Positions 26,346-37,109 of a stretch of 64,000 nt of DNA are shown piece after piece. The first letter of the stretch is position 1, and the number at the start of each line of letters is the position of its first letter. This stretch comes from Burkholderia sp. D-99 (GTDB lineage Bacteria > Pseudomonadota > Gammaproteobacteria > Burkholderiales > Burkholderiaceae): NCBI RefSeq assembly GCF_011605345.1, contig NZ_JAAOXM010000011.1, forward strand, positions 62,001-126,000. The letters run 5' to 3'. A program made the translations under genes and the position numbers. The notes under the pieces are model-generated. The model was not told the DNA's origin, searched no databases, and worked only from the letters and a program-made list of their open reading frames with translations.

Positions 26346-27194
26346 TCAGCGTGCGAGCACGCGCGCGTGATGCGCGATGTGATCGGCAATGAACGTCGAG
26401 ATGAAGTAGTACCCGTGGTCGTAGCCCGGGTGGCGGCGCAGCGTCAGCGGCTGGCCGGCCTTCGCGCATGCGGCTTCGAACACGTCGGGGTTGAGCTGGT
26501 TCGCGAGGAACTGATCCGCGAGGCCCTGATCGACGAGGATGCCGTCCGCGAACTTCGGCGCATCGGCGCGCGCGACGAGTTCGCTCGCGTCGTGTGCCTT
26601 CCATGCATCGCGATCGGCGCCGAGATAGCCCGAGAACGCCTTCTCGCCCCACGGGCAGCGTGTCGGCGCGGCGATCGGCGCGAACGCCGACACCGACCGG
26701 TACAGCCCGGGATGGCGCAGCGCAAGCGTCAGCGCGCCGTGCCCGCCCATCGAGTGCCCGAAGATTCCGAGCCGCGCGCCGTCGATCGGCAGTTCGGCCG
26801 CGACGAGCTCGCGCAGCTCGCCCGTCACATACGACTCCATCCGGTAATGCGCGGACCACGGCGCTTCGGTCGCGTCGACATAGAAGCCCGCGCCGACGCC
26901 GAAGTCCCACGCATCGGTCTCGCCCGGCACGCCCGCGCCGCGCGGGCTCGTGTCGGGCATCACGAGCGCGATGCCGTGCTGCGCCGCGTATTGCTGCGCG
27001 CCGGCCTTGATCGCGAACGTCTCGTCGGTGCACGTGAGCCCCGCGAGATAGAACAGCGCCGGCACGCGGCCGTACGCGGCCTGCGGCGGCAGGTACACCG
27101 AGAACTTCATCGGCAGGCCGATGGCCGCCGAATCGTGACGGTAGAAACGCTGCTCGCCGCCGTGGCACGCATGCGAGGAAACGAGTTCGAGCAT
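26346..27194 (-). CDS. fghA: S-formylglutathione hydrolase
   Basis: 282-aa esterase D family serine hydrolase. The nucleophile elbow is GHSMGGHGAL; Asp and His complete the triad (DQGLADQF and GYDHGYYF). It hydrolyses S-formylglutathione to formate and glutathione, the second step of formaldehyde detoxification. It lies 16 bp after frmA, which catalyses the first step, so the two form one operon. Confidence 0.95.
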   Translation of the reverse strand: MLELVSSHACHGGEQRFYRHDSAAIGLPMKFSVYLPPQAAYGRVPALFYLAGLTCTDETFAIKAGAQQYAAQHGIALVMPDTSPRGAGVPGETDAWDFGVGAGFYVDATEAPWSAHYRMESYVTGELRELVAAELPIDGARLGIFGHSMGGHGALTLALRHPGLYRSVSAFAPIAAPTRCPWGEKAFSGYLGADRDAWKAHDASELVARADAPKFADGILVDQGLADQFLANQLNPDVFEAACAKAGQPLTLRRHPGYDHGYYFISTFIADHIAHHARVLAR

Positions 27195-27210
27195 CGCGGT
27201 GCGCTCCCGG

Positions 27211-28317
27211 TCAGTACAGCACGACCGAACGGATCGACTCGCCGGCCTTCATCAGGTCGAAGCCTTCGTTGATCCGCTCGAGCGGCAGCGTGTGCGTGAT
27301 CAGGTCGTCGATGTTGATCTTGCCTTCCATGTACCAGTCGACGATCTTCGGCACGTCGGTGCGGCCGCGTGCGCCGCCGAACGCCGAGCCCTTCCACTCG
27401 CGGCCCGTCACGAGCTGGAACGGACGCGTGCTGATTTCCTCGCCCGCTGCCGCCACGCCGATGATGAACGACTGGCCCCAGCCCTTGTGCGTGCACTCGA
27501 GCGCCTGGCGCATCAGCTTCACGTTGCCGACGCATTCGAACGAGTAGTCGGCGCCGCCGTCGGTCAGCTGCACGATGTGGTCGACCACGTTCTCGACTTC
27601 GTTCGGGTTGATGAAGTGCGTCATCCCGAACTTCTTCGCGAGCTCGACGCGCTTCGGGTTGATGTCGACGCCAATGATCTTGTCCGCGCCGACCATCTTC
27701 GCGCCCTGGATCACGTTCAGGCCGATGCCGCCGAGGCCGAACACGACGACGTTCGCGCCGGCCTCGACCTTCGCCGAGTACACGACCGCGCCGACGCCCG
27801 TCGTCACGCCGCAGCCGATGTAGCAGATCTTGTCGAACGGCGCGTCCTCGCGCACCTTCGCGACCGCGATTTCCGGCACGACGATGTAGTTCGAGAACGT
27901 CGACGTCCCCATGTAGTGGAACAGCGGCTTGCCGTCGAGCGAGAAGCGCGACGTCGCGTCGGGCATCAGGCCCTTGCCCTGCGTCGCGCGGATCTTCTGG
28001 CACAGGTTGGTCTTGCGCGACAGGCAGAACTTGCACTCGCGGCATTCGGGCGTGTAGAGCGGAATCACGTGATCGCCCTTGCGCAAGGTGCCGACGCCGG
28101 GGCCGACGTCGACCACCACGCCCGCGCCCTCATGGCCGAGGATCGCCGGGAAGATCCCTTCCGGATCGGCGCCCGACAGCGTGTAGTAGTCGGTATGACA
28201 GATGCCCGTCGCCTTCACCTCGATCAGCACCTCGCCTGCGCGCGGCCCTTCCAGATCGACTTCCTCGATCGTCAGCGGCGCGCCCGCCTTCCATGCAATC
28301 GCTGCTTTCGTCTTCAT
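27211..28317 (-). CDS. frmA: S-(hydroxymethyl)glutathione dehydrogenase (class III ADH)
   Basis: 368-aa zinc-dependent class III alcohol dehydrogenase. Catalytic-zinc ligands are in [10 protein letters not shown] and GHEGAGVV; the structural-zinc cysteines are C..C..C..C in [16 protein letters not shown]; the NAD fold is [13 protein letters not shown]. It oxidises the spontaneous formaldehyde-glutathione adduct. AGGAG precedes ATG. The upstream 275 bp carry a copy of an interspersed structured repeat rather than an obvious frmR gene. Confidence 0.96.
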   Translation of the reverse strand: MKTKAAIAWKAGAPLTIEEVDLEGPRAGEVLIEVKATGICHTDYYTLSGADPEGIFPAILGHEGAGVVVDVGPGVGTLRKGDHVIPLYTPECRECKFCLSRKTNLCQKIRATQGKGLMPDATSRFSLDGKPLFHYMGTSTFSNYIVVPEIAVAKVREDAPFDKICYIGCGVTTGVGAVVYSAKVEAGANVVVFGLGGIGLNVIQGAKMVGADKIIGVDINPKRVELAKKFGMTHFINPNEVENVVDHIVQLTDGGADYSFECVGNVKLMRQALECTHKGWGQSFIIGVAAAGEEISTRPFQLVTGREWKGSAFGGARGRTDVPKIVDWYMEGKINIDDLITHTLPLERINEGFDLMKAGESIRSVVLY

Positions 28318-28353
28318 CGTGTGACTCCTGTCTGTGTGTGAGGTCTGCCCGGG

Positions 28354-28440
28354 TTGGCTCGTCAGCGCTCATGCCGACCGGCGTGGGTGCGCCAGCGCCG
28401 ACGCCGGCCCAATGCTTCGCACCGGGTTCCATGCAAAGCT
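28354..28440. repeat. Interspersed structured repeat, copy A
   Basis: 87-bp segment that aligns without gaps to 54052-54138, 66 of 87 identical by hand count. It contains a hairpin (GACCGGCGT...ACGCCGGCC, 28376-28409), then ATGCTTCGC and CCATGCAAAGCT blocks. Many differences between copies occur in stems and leave pairing largely intact. It lies in the 275-bp gap between xylB and frmA; nothing else was seen in that gap beyond the frmA ribosome-binding site. Confidence 0.7.
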
Positions 28441-28592
28441 GTCGAAACCGAGCCGCGCGGCATCGCGCGCGGCTCGGCGAGAGAATCTCGTGCTCGCCAT
28501 GATGGCCGGTCCGGCCGCGCATCGCTTGCGGCAAACGGTCGCCGGCTTGCCACGATGCGTCATCGCTGACGCAAAAGAACAAGTGTTCGAGT

Positions 28593-30044
28593 TTAAACGC
28601 CCGTCGTGAACCATGCATCAGTACGCGCATACAGGTCGATGAAGCGCGCGTGGCGCGCGGCCAGCAAGCGATCCTCGCGCGGCGCGGCAACCGGCGACGC
28701 GGCCGGCGCCAGCGCGTGCAACGCGTCTTCGCGCCAGTGCCCGATCGCGACGCCCGCCAGCAACGCGGCGCCGCGCGTCGCGGCGTTCGGGCAGTCGATC
28801 GCGTGGAGCGACGCGCCCAGCGAGTCGGCAAGCAACTGGCGCCAACGCGGATCGACCGAGCCGCCACCCGCGAGACGCAGCATCGTCACCGGGTCGCCGC
28901 GATCGGCGTCGCGGATCGCATCGAGCCCGGCGCGCAACGCGAACGCGACGCCTTCGAACGCGGCGCGCATCATCGCGCCGCGCGTGTCGCCGAGCCCGAG
29001 GCCGAGCCAGCCGCCGCGCGCATCGGGGTTCATCCACGGCGAACGCTCGCCCGTCAGGTACGGCAGGAAGCACAGGCGTTCCGACGCAGCCTGTGCAAAC
29101 GCATCGTCATACGCATCGGCCCACTGCGCGTAGCCGAGCCAGCCGCGCACGGCTTCGAGCGCGAGCCCGACGTTCTGCATCGCGGCCATCGTGTAATAGC
29201 CGCCGCCGGCCGCCGCGCGATAGCGATGCAGCCCACGTTGCGCGGGTGGCAGCGCGTCCGCGAGCACGACGATCTGGCCGCCGCTGCCCGTCGTCAGCAG
29301 CGCATCGCCGGCGGTGGCGAGCCCGCTGCCGAGTGCCGCGCATGCGGTGTCGGCCGCGCCCGTCGCCAGCGGCACGCCGGCCGGCAGGCCGAGTGCCGCG
29401 GCAGCTGGTGTGCCGAGCGTGCCGCAGCGCGCAGTCGACGGATGGACCGATGCGAACCGGTCGGTCGGCAGGCCAAGCGCGTCGATCAATGCGAGATCCC
29501 ATGCGCCGTCAGGCGTCGCGAGCGCGGTCGCGCACGCGTCGCTCGGATCGGCCGCGACGTCGCCGCCCAGCGCGATGCGCAGCCAGTCCTTCGGCTGCAC
29601 GGCCCAGCGCGCTGCGTGCAGCGCATCGGGTTCGTGCGCGGCCAGCCAGCGCAACAGCGGGCCGGCCATGCCGGGCGCAACGGGGTTCGGGGCGACGGGC
29701 ATTCCGGCTGCGGACCAGCCGGCCGCTTCCGCTTCGCGCACCGCGCGCGTGTCGGGCCACAGCAGCGCGGGCCGCACCGGCCGCCCGGCCGCGTCGATCA
29801 ACACGACGCCGTGCATCTGCCCCGAGAACCCGATCGCTGCGACCTGCGCACGCTCGTCGGCCGGCAGCCGTGCGGCCGCGCGCACGAGCGCCTGCCACCA
29901 CGTGTCGGGCGCGATCTCGGCCCAGCCGGGCTGCGGAGACGACAGCGCATAGGGTTCGCTCGCAACCGCACGCTCGACGCCGTCGGCATCGAGCGTGACG
30001 AGTTTGACGGAGCCGGTGCCGAGGTCGATTCCGAGCAGGCGCAT
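28593..30044 (-). CDS. xylB: Xylulokinase (FGGY family)
   Basis: 483-aa carbohydrate kinase with a phosphate-1 motif LGIDLGTGSVKL, the xylulokinase SGQMHGVV segment, Asp in WPDTRA, and a C-terminal ATP site LRLAGGGSVDPRW. It phosphorylates D-xylulose to xylulose-5-phosphate. No xylose or arabitol transporter is adjacent. It could serve the pentitol side of polyol catabolism with the operon at 13302-22782, though this is only by proximity. Confidence 0.92.
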   Translation of the reverse strand: MRLLGIDLGTGSVKLVTLDADGVERAVASEPYALSSPQPGWAEIAPDTWWQALVRAAARLPADERAQVAAIGFSGQMHGVVLIDAAGRPVRPALLWPDTRAVREAEAAGWSAAGMPVAPNPVAPGMAGPLLRWLAAHEPDALHAARWAVQPKDWLRIALGGDVAADPSDACATALATPDGAWDLALIDALGLPTDRFASVHPSTARCGTLGTPAAAALGLPAGVPLATGAADTACAALGSGLATAGDALLTTGSGGQIVVLADALPPAQRGLHRYRAAAGGGYYTMAAMQNVGLALEAVRGWLGYAQWADAYDDAFAQAASERLCFLPYLTGERSPWMNPDARGGWLGLGLGDTRGAMMRAAFEGVAFALRAGLDAIRDADRGDPVTMLRLAGGGSVDPRWRQLLADSLGASLHAIDCPNAATRGAALLAGVAIGHWREDALHALAPAASPVAAPREDRLLAARHARFIDLYARTDAWFTTGV

Positions 30045-30483
30045 GACGTGACGGTGAATTCGAATGAACGGATGTCGATGATAACGGGATCGCGATGCGC
30101 GCCCCGTTTTTTGCCGCCGCCGCGGCGGGCCGAAAACGCGGTTGCGTGCCGGGTTTCACCCGGCTGCACCTTGCCGGCGAAAGCGGCCGCTCGCGGGTTA
30201 ACCCGGCACGATTTTTCCCAGGCACTTTTTGCCACTATGCGACCCACCCGATACACACCATAAAGCGGCCTATATTTGACACGGGGGCCAGCGCTATTTT
30301 GAAGGGCTATAAAACCGGGAAACCTCACTCCTGCGGCAGTTTCCCGATGATCGACACCTTGTTTCATGCCGAAATGGCATATCGAACCAGCAAAGAACGG
30401 AATAGTACCCAGCGCTCTTGTTGCGCGGATTCATTCCGCATAACTTCGTATCACCCCGAAAACAAGATCATGGAGTGAGACAG
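30045..30483. promoter_or_regulatory. Upstream region of purine permease
   Basis: 439 bp between divergent xylB and the NCS2 permease. It holds a hairpin GCCGGG-TTTCA-CCCGGC (30148-30164) and a perfect 12-bp palindrome CGGGTTAACCCG (30194-30205), a candidate operator. The right half is AT-richer and probably contains the permease promoter; no -35/-10 pair is convincing. Confidence 0.45.
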
Positions 30484-31860
30484 ATGCAATCGAACACGGT
30501 CCATCCGTGCGATGAGGTGCTGCCGACCGGCAAGCTTGTAACGCTTGGTCTCCAGCACGTCCTCGTCATGTACGCCGGCGCTGTCGCCGTGCCGCTTATC
30601 GTTGGCGCCGCACTCAAGCTGCCGAAAGACCAGATCGCGTTCCTGATCAGCGCCGATCTGTTTTCGTGCGGCGTCGCCACGCTGATCCAGACGCTGGGCC
30701 TGTGGATCTTCGGGATCCGCCTGCCCGTCATCATGGGCTGCACGTTCGCGGCAGTCGGCCCGATGATCGCGATCGGCACGAACCCCGGCCTCGGCATTCT
30801 CGACATCTTCGGTTCGACGATCGCGGCCGGCATCATCGGCATCGTGCTCGCGCCGATGATCGGCAAGCTGTTGCGGTTCTTCCCGCCAGTGGTCGTCGGC
30901 ACCGTGATCGCGGTGATCGGGCTGTCGCTGATGGAAGTCGGCATCAACTGGGCGGCCGGCGGCGTCGGCAACCCCGAGTACGGCAGCCCCGTCTATCTCG
31001 GCCTGTCACTGCTCGTGCTGACGCTGATCCTGCTGATCAACAAGTTCGGCCGCGGCTTCATCGCGAACATCTCGGTGCTGCTCGGCATCGTCGCCGGTTT
31101 CGCGATCGCGTTCGCGATCGGCCGCGTGAATACCGACGGCGTCGCGCACGCACCGTGGGTCGGCATCGTGATGCCGTTCCACTTCGGCCTGCCGCACTTC
31201 GACCCGCTGTCGATCGTGACGATGGTCACGGTGATGTTCGTCACGTTCATCGAATCGACCGGCATGTTTCTCGCAGTCGGCGACATGGTCGATCGCCCGG
31301 TCAACCAGGAGCGCCTGGTGCGCGGCCTGCGCGTCGACGGTCTCGGCACGCTGATCGGCGGCATCTTCAACTCGTTCCCGCATACGTCGTTCTCGCAGAA
31401 CGTCGGCCTGATCGGCGTGACGGGCGTGAAGAGCCGTTTCGTGTGCGCCACCGGCGGCGTGATCCTCGTGCTGCTCGGCCTGTTCCCGAAGATGGCGCAG
31501 GTGGTCGCATCGGTGCCGCCGTTCGTGCTCGGCGGTGCGGGCATCGTGATGTTCGGGATGGTGGCCGCGAACGGCATCAAGGTGCTGTCGAAGGTCGACT
31601 TCGTGAACAACTCGCACAACCTGTTCATCGTCGCCGTGAGCGTCGGCATGGGCCTCGTGCCGGTCGTGTCGCCGCACTTCTTCTCGAAGCTGCCGCCCGC
31701 GCTCGCCCCGATCCTGCACAGCGGCATCCTGCTGGCATCGGCCACGGCCGTGATCCTGAACATCGTGTTCAACGGCGTGAAAGGCGAAAAGGACGCGCGC
31801 TGCGACATCCGCCGCGCCGGACATGACTTCGACGGCCGCCCGGCCGACGTGCATCACTGA
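30484..31860 (+). CDS. NCS2-family purine permease (xanthine/urate type)
   Basis: 458-aa nucleobase:cation symporter-2 with 12-14 hydrophobic segments. Diagnostic motifs are QHVLVMYAG in TM1, Glu in TFIESTGMFLAVGD, and the NCS2 signature QNVGLIGVTGVKSR. The family takes up xanthine, urate or uracil with protons; the TGVKSR form fits xanthine/urate carriers better than uracil ones. The terminator at 31899 follows directly. Confidence 0.9.
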   Translation: MQSNTVHPCDEVLPTGKLVTLGLQHVLVMYAGAVAVPLIVGAALKLPKDQIAFLISADLFSCGVATLIQTLGLWIFGIRLPVIMGCTFAAVGPMIAIGTNPGLGILDIFGSTIAAGIIGIVLAPMIGKLLRFFPPVVVGTVIAVIGLSLMEVGINWAAGGVGNPEYGSPVYLGLSLLVLTLILLINKFGRGFIANISVLLGIVAGFAIAFAIGRVNTDGVAHAPWVGIVMPFHFGLPHFDPLSIVTMVTVMFVTFIESTGMFLAVGDMVDRPVNQERLVRGLRVDGLGTLIGGIFNSFPHTSFSQNVGLIGVTGVKSRFVCATGGVILVLLGLFPKMAQVVASVPPFVLGGAGIVMFGMVAANGIKVLSKVDFVNNSHNLFIVAVSVGMGLVPVVSPHFFSKLPPALAPILHSGILLASATAVILNIVFNGVKGEKDARCDIRRAGHDFDGRPADVHH

Positions 31861-31898
31861 TCACGACGCGCCGGGCGACGGCGCGAAGCGGAAACGAA

Positions 31899-31926
31899 CA
31901 ACGCCACGGCATGCCGTGGCGTTTTT
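31899..31926 (+). terminator. Intrinsic terminator of purine permease
   Basis: Perfect palindrome ACGCCACGGCA/TGCCGTGGCGT (31901-31922) followed by a T run. Confidence 0.8.
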
Positions 31927-32057
31927 GCTTGGCGGGGGGCGGACGACGCTCAGTGCCCGCGTGCGCGCTCAGGGTGCTCGCTGGCAGGCCGCCAGCGACG
32001 CGATGCAGGCTGCCGTTTGGCCGCGTCGGGCGACCTGTCTGCCGTGATGGACGCTGC

Positions 32058-32225
32058 CGATGCCTGATGCCTGATGCCTGATGCCTGATGCCTGATGCCC
32101 GATGCCCGATGCCCGATGCCCGATGCCTGATGCCCGATGCCCGGTGCCCGATGCCCAGTGCCCAGTGCCCAGTGCCCGGTGCTCGATGCCCGATGCCCGA
32201 TGCCCGATGCCCGATGCCCGATGCA
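32058..32225. repeat. 24-unit 7-bp tandem repeat
   Basis: 24 uninterrupted heptamers, mostly CGATGCC with TGATGCC, CAGTGCC, CGGTGCC variants, exactly in phase from 32058 to 32225. Variants cluster: TGATGCC at the left, CAGTGCC in the middle. The array lies between two terminators in a gap of about 500 bp that has no gene. Reading frames through it (repeating MPDARCP-like peptides) are open in all phases only because of the repeat. Confidence 0.95.
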
Positions 32226-32275
32226 GTCATCGTCACGCCAACCGTCGTGATCTCACGCGACTCGGCCGCATAAAA

Positions 32276-32309
32276 GAAAACGCCACGGACTATCATCCGT
32301 GGCGTTTTC
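32276..32309. terminator. Terminator of RND operon
   Basis: GAAAACGCCACGGA (32276-32289), loop CTATCA, perfect complement to 32309. With A/T tracts on both sides it can end the minus-strand efflux operon, and is close in sequence to the terminator at 31899. Confidence 0.8.
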
Positions 32310-32370
32310 GTTTCCGCATACAGCCGGTTCGAAGGACAGGCGCGATGGCCGCGCCTGCCCTTCCTTTCGC

Positions 32371-33894
32371 TTACCCGTTCGTCGCTGCTGCCGACGCAGG
32401 CGCAGGAGCGGCCGCCTTGTCGTAGTCGACCGGCGCATCCGGCGCGCGCGGCGTCTCGCCGGCCCGCTGGACCCAGCCGCCGCCCAGTGCACGGTACAGA
32501 TCGACCAGGTTCGTCCAGCGTGCGAGGCGCGCGCTGATCAGCGTCTGCTGTGCCGAGTACAGATCCGTCTGCGCAGTCAGCACCGACAGGTAGCTGTCGA
32601 CGCCGTTCTTGTAGCGCAGGTCCGACAGGTCGAAACGTCGCTGCTGCGCGTGCTCGTTGCGCTCGAGCGCCGCGATCTGCTGGTCGTACGTGCCGCGTGC
32701 GGCCAGGCCGTCCGACACTTCGCGGAATGCCGACTGGATCGCCTTCTCGTAGTTGGCGATCTCGATGCGCTTCTGCACGTGCGCGAGATCGAGGTTCGCG
32801 ATGTTCGACCCGCCCTCGAAGATCGGCAGCGCAATACTCGGCGCAAACGACCACGCCGCCGTGCCGGCCTTGAACAGGCCGCCCAGCGTCGGGCTCGAGG
32901 TGCCGAACGCGGCCGTCAGCGAGATCTTCGGGAAAAACGCCGCGCGCGCCGCGCCGATGTTCGCGTTCGCGGCCAGCAGCGTCTGCTCGGCCTGCATCAC
33001 GTCGGGGCGACGCGTCAGCAGGTCAGACGGGAGGCCTGCCGGCACATCCGTCAGCAGGTTCTGCGCGTCGAGCGGCATGCCCGCCGGCAGGTCGTCCGGC
33101 AGCGGCTCGCCGATCAGCAGCACCAGATAGTTCAGCGCCTGTGCACGCGCACGCGCCTGTTGCTGCTGGTTCGCGAGCGCCGTCTCGACCACCGTCTGCG
33201 CCTGACGCAGCTCGAGCTCGGAACCTGTGCCGTTGTCGAACTGCAGCTTCGTCAGGTCGTACTGCGCCTGGGCGGACTTCAGCGTGTTCTCCGTGACCTG
33301 CAACAGGTCGTCGGTCGACAGCAGCGTCAGGTACTGGTCAGCCACCGACGACACCAGCGAGATTTCCGACGCCTGCCGTGCGTACGCGGTCGACAGGTAC
33401 TGCGCGAGTGCCTGGTCCTTCAGGCTCTGCACGCGGCCGAACAGGTCGAGTTCCCACGAAGCGGAAAGCCCGACGTTGTAGGCGCGCGAGATCAACGGCG
33501 CCTGCGTCGTCGATACGCCGGCCGGATAGCGCTGGATGTTGCCCGTACCCGTACCGTTCAGCGTCGGGAACAGGCCCGCGCGCGTGATCTGGTACTGCGC
33601 GCGCGCCGCCTCGATGTTCAGCACCGACACGCGCAGGTCGCGGTTGTTTTTCAGCGCGATCTCGATCAGCCGCTGCAGGCGCGGATCGACGAAGAACTCG
33701 CGCCAGCCGATGGCGGTCGCCGCCTGGCCGTTCGCGCTGCGCGCGCCGGCAGCGCCCGGCTGCGTCGCGTAGACGCCGCCGGCCGGGTACGCCTGTGCGA
33801 CGGGCGCGTCGGGCCGCTTGTAATGCGGGGCCATCGTGCAGCCCGTGGCAAAGAGCGCGACCGCGATTGCAGTCAAAGCGTGTTTTTGCATCAT
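32371..33894 (-). CDS. oprB: Outer-membrane efflux lipoprotein (OprB/OprM type)
   Basis: 507-aa TolC-family channel with signal peptide and lipobox Cys19 (LFATGC), then MAPHYKRPDAPV. Two OEP domains are seen (SWELDLFGRVQSLKDQA; FAPSIALPIFEGG). The start ATG shares its A with the permease stop (TGATG); a GTG one codon earlier is also possible. Third gene of a bpeA-bpeB-oprB-like operon. The symbol rests on similarity and locus order. Confidence 0.92.
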   Translation of the reverse strand: MMQKHALTAIAVALFATGCTMAPHYKRPDAPVAQAYPAGGVYATQPGAAGARSANGQAATAIGWREFFVDPRLQRLIEIALKNNRDLRVSVLNIEAARAQYQITRAGLFPTLNGTGTGNIQRYPAGVSTTQAPLISRAYNVGLSASWELDLFGRVQSLKDQALAQYLSTAYARQASEISLVSSVADQYLTLLSTDDLLQVTENTLKSAQAQYDLTKLQFDNGTGSELELRQAQTVVETALANQQQQARARAQALNYLVLLIGEPLPDDLPAGMPLDAQNLLTDVPAGLPSDLLTRRPDVMQAEQTLLAANANIGAARAAFFPKISLTAAFGTSSPTLGGLFKAGTAAWSFAPSIALPIFEGGSNIANLDLAHVQKRIEIANYEKAIQSAFREVSDGLAARGTYDQQIAALERNEHAQQRRFDLSDLRYKNGVDSYLSVLTAQTDLYSAQQTLISARLARWTNLVDLYRALGGGWVQRAGETPRAPDAPVDYDKAAAPAPASAAATNG

Positions 33895-36800
33895 CACTGT
33901 CCCTTGTTGCCTTCGTCGCCGTTGCCCGGCTTCTCTTCGTGGTGCGAGTGCTCCTGAGCCAGGCGCAGCGCCTCGTCGACGTCTTCCTTCTCGCCGCTGA
34001 AGATCGCACGGATCTTCACGAAGAACATCGGGATCATGAAGATCGCGAGGAACGTCGCCGTGATCATCCCGCCGATCACGCCCGTACCGATTGCGTGCTG
34101 GCTCGCCGAACCCGCGCCGTTGCTGATTGCGAGCGGCATCACGCCGAGAATGAACGCGAGCGACGTCATCAGGATCGGACGCAGCCGCAGGCGCGCCGCT
34201 TCCAGCGCGGCCTCGATCGGCCCCATCTTCTCCGTCTGCTGCAGTTCGCGCGCGAACTCCACGATCAGGATCGCGTTCTTCGCCGACAAGCCCACGGTAG
34301 TCAGCAGGCCGACCTGGAAGAACACGTCGTTTTCCAGACCGCGCATCGTTGCCGCGAGCAGTGCGCCGATCACGCCGAGCGGCACCACCATGATCACCGA
34401 GAACGGGATCGACCAGCTTTCATACAGCGCCGCCAGACACAGGAACACGACGAGGATCGAGATCGCGTACAGGATCGGCGCCTGCGAACCGGACTGGATT
34501 TCCTGGAACGACAGGCCGGTCCACGAATAGCCGATACCGACCGGCAGTTTCTTCGCGAGCCCTTCCATCGCGGTCATCGCCTGGCCCGTCGACTTGCCCG
34601 GTGCGGCCTGACCCTGGATTTCCATCGCCGATACACCGTTGTAGCGCTCGAGCTTCGGCGAACCGTACGTCCAGTGACCGGTCGAGAACGCGCTGAACGG
34701 CACCATCCCGCCCGAACTGTTGCGCACGTACCAGATGTTCATGTCTTCCGGCGTCATCCGGAACGGCGCATCGGCCTGCACGTAGACCTTCTTGATCCGG
34801 CCGTCGACGTCGAGGAAGTTGTTCACGTACTGCGACGCCCACGCGATCGAGAACGTCTGGTCGATCGCAGCGGCCGTCACGCCGAGCGCATTCGCCTTCT
34901 CGCGGTCGATGTCGACCTTGTACTGCGGCGTATCGTTCAGGCCGTTCGGGCGCACGCCCTGCAGCGTCGGATCCTTCGAGGCCATCCCGAGCAGCTGGTT
35001 ACGCGCGGCCATCAGCGCATCGTGGCCAAGACCCGCGTTGTCGGTCAGCTCGAAGTCGAAGCCGGCAGCGGTACCGAGTTCAGGAATCGACGGCGGGTTG
35101 AACGGGATCACGATCGCGTCCTTGTAGCCCGCGTAGCGCCCGAACATCCGGCCGATCAGCGCCTGCACCTTCTGGTTCGCATGCTGACGCTGCGAGTAGT
35201 CCTTCAGGCGCACGAACACGAGACCGGAGTTCTGGCCACGGCCCGCGAAGCTGAAGCCGTTGACCGTGAACGCCGATTCGACGATTTCCTTCTCGTCCTT
35301 CAGCAGGTAGTCGGAAATGTTCGCGAGCGTCTTCGCGGTCGTTTCCTGCGTCGAACCCGACGGCGTCTGCACGATCACGAACATCAGGCCCTGGTCTTCA
35401 TCGGGCAGGAACGACTTCGGCAGGCGCACGAACAGCAGCCCGACCGCGACGATCACGACCAGATAGATGATGAGCCAGCGCCCCGAGCGCTTGATCACGT
35501 GGTGCACGCCGACGTGGTACTTGTCGCGGCTGTTGTTGAACGTGCGGTTGAACCAGCCGAAGAAACCCTTCTTCTCTTCGTGATGCCCTTGCGGGATCGG
35601 CTTGAGGATCGTCGCGCACAGTGCCGGCGTCAGAATCAACGCGACCAGCACCGACAGCACCATCGCCGACACGATCGTCAGCGAGAACTGACGATAGATC
35701 GCGCCGACCGACCCGCCGGAGAACGCCACCGGCACGAACACCGCCGACAGCACGAGCGCCACGCCGACGAGTGCGCCGGTGATCTGGCCCATCGCCTTGC
35801 GGGTCGCCTCCTTCGGTGACAGGCCCTCTTCCGCCATCACCCGCTCGACGTTCTCCACCACCACGATCGCATCGTCCACCAGCAGGCCGATCGCGAGCAC
35901 GAGGCCGAACATCGACAGCGTGTTGATCGAGAAGCCCACCATCGACATGATCGCGAACGTGCCGAGCAGCACGACCGGCACCGCGATCGTCGGGATGATC
36001 GTCGCCCGCAGGTTCTGCAGGAACAGATACATCACGAGGAACACCAGCACGATACCTTCGAGCAGCGTCTTGACCACTTCCTCGATCGACAGCTTCACGA
36101 ACGGCGTCGTGTCGTACGGGTACTTCACGACGAGGCCGTGCGGGAAGAACGGTGCCAGTTCGTCGATCTTCGCGCGCACGGCCTTCGCGGTCGCGAGGGC
36201 GTTCGCGTTGGTCGCGAGCTGGATACCGAGTGCCGCGGTCGGCTGACCGTTGTACTTCGTGTCGAAGTTGTAGTTTTCGCCGCCGAGGCCGATCTGCGCG
36301 ACGTCCTTCAGGCGAACCTGCGAGCCGTCCTGGTTGACCTTCAGCAGGATGTTGCCGAACTGCTCGGGCGTCTGCAGCAGCGTCGATTCGGTGATCGTCG
36401 CCTGCAGCACGGTGCCCGGCGTAGCCGGCGTGCCGCCGATCTGGCCGCCCGCGATCTGCACGTTCTGCGCGGTGATCGCGGAGCTGACGTCGACCGGCGT
36501 GAGGCCGTAGTTCGTCAGGCGGTTCGGGTCGAGCCAGATCCGCATCGCGTACTGCGAGCCGAACAGCGTGACGGTACCGACGCCGTTCAACCGGCTGATC
36601 GGGTCCTTCACGTGCGACGCCACGAAGTTCGCGAGGTCGTACTTGTTCATGCTGCCGTCTTCGGAGTTGAAGGCGAGCACCAGCAGGAAGCTGCTGCTCG
36701 ACTTCGTCACCGACAGACCAAGCTGCTGCACGACCTGCGGCAGGACCGGCGTCGCGAGCGACAGCTTGTTCTGCACCTGGACCTGCGCGATGTCGGCGTT

Positions 36801-37094
36801 GGTACCCGGCGCGAAGGTCAGCGTGATCGTCGCGTTGCCCGAGTCATCGCTCGTCGACGACATGTACAGGAAGTTGTCGAGACCGCTCATCTGCTGCTCG
36901 ATCACCTGCGTCACCGTGTCTTCCACCGTCTTCGCGGAAGCGCCCGGGTAGTTCGCCGTGATCTGGATCGATGGCGGTGCGATCGTCGGATACTGCGAGA
37001 TCGGCAGCGTGAAGATCGCTGCAACCCCGGCCAGCATCAGGATGATGGCGATCACCCACGCGAAGATCGGGCGATCGATAAAAAACTTTGCCAT
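33894..37094 (-). CDS. bpeB: RND multidrug efflux permease (HAE-1, BpeB/AcrB type)
   Basis: 1066-aa full-length inner-membrane pump. N-terminus [17 protein letters not shown] and [12 protein letters not shown] are HAE-1 hallmarks; the TM4 Asp pair is in [18 protein letters not shown]. Two large periplasmic loops form porter and docking domains; a polar C-terminus has [10 protein letters not shown]. The operon adaptor-permease-channel with a divergent TetR gene corresponds to BpeAB-OprB, which exports aminoglycosides, macrolides and quorum-sensing-related compounds in B. pseudomallei; substrates here are inferred only. Confidence 0.95.
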   Translation of the reverse strand: MAKFFIDRPIFAWVIAIILMLAGVAAIFTLPISQYPTIAPPSIQITANYPGASAKTVEDTVTQVIEQQMSGLDNFLYMSSTSDDSGNATITLTFAPGTNADIAQVQVQNKLSLATPVLPQVVQQLGLSVTKSSSSFLLVLAFNSEDGSMNKYDLANFVASHVKDPISRLNGVGTVTLFGSQYAMRIWLDPNRLTNYGLTPVDVSSAITAQNVQIAGGQIGGTPATPGTVLQATITESTLLQTPEQFGNILLKVNQDGSQVRLKDVAQIGLGGENYNFDTKYNGQPTAALGIQLATNANALATAKAVRAKIDELAPFFPHGLVVKYPYDTTPFVKLSIEEVVKTLLEGIVLVFLVMYLFLQNLRATIIPTIAVPVVLLGTFAIMSMVGFSINTLSMFGLVLAIGLLVDDAIVVVENVERVMAEEGLSPKEATRKAMGQITGALVGVALVLSAVFVPVAFSGGSVGAIYRQFSLTIVSAMVLSVLVALILTPALCATILKPIPQGHHEEKKGFFGWFNRTFNNSRDKYHVGVHHVIKRSGRWLIIYLVVIVAVGLLFVRLPKSFLPDEDQGLMFVIVQTPSGSTQETTAKTLANISDYLLKDEKEIVESAFTVNGFSFAGRGQNSGLVFVRLKDYSQRQHANQKVQALIGRMFGRYAGYKDAIVIPFNPPSIPELGTAAGFDFELTDNAGLGHDALMAARNQLLGMASKDPTLQGVRPNGLNDTPQYKVDIDREKANALGVTAAAIDQTFSIAWASQYVNNFLDVDGRIKKVYVQADAPFRMTPEDMNIWYVRNSSGGMVPFSAFSTGHWTYGSPKLERYNGVSAMEIQGQAAPGKSTGQAMTAMEGLAKKLPVGIGYSWTGLSFQEIQSGSQAPILYAISILVVFLCLAALYESWSIPFSVIMVVPLGVIGALLAATMRGLENDVFFQVGLLTTVGLSAKNAILIVEFARELQQTEKMGPIEAALEAARLRLRPILMTSLAFILGVMPLAISNGAGSASQHAIGTGVIGGMITATFLAIFMIPMFFVKIRAIFSGEKEDVDEALRLAQEHSHHEEKPGNGDEGNKGQ

Positions 37095-37109
37095 GAAACA
37101 GGCTCCCTG

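Noticed and set aside
32058-32225. Possible CRISPR array
   Set aside because: Units are 7 bp with no spacers and no cas genes are present.
32088-32425. Open frames encoding repeating MPDARCP peptides
   Set aside because: A product of the 7-bp tandem repeat being open in several frames; no ribosome-binding site and no homologous protein type.
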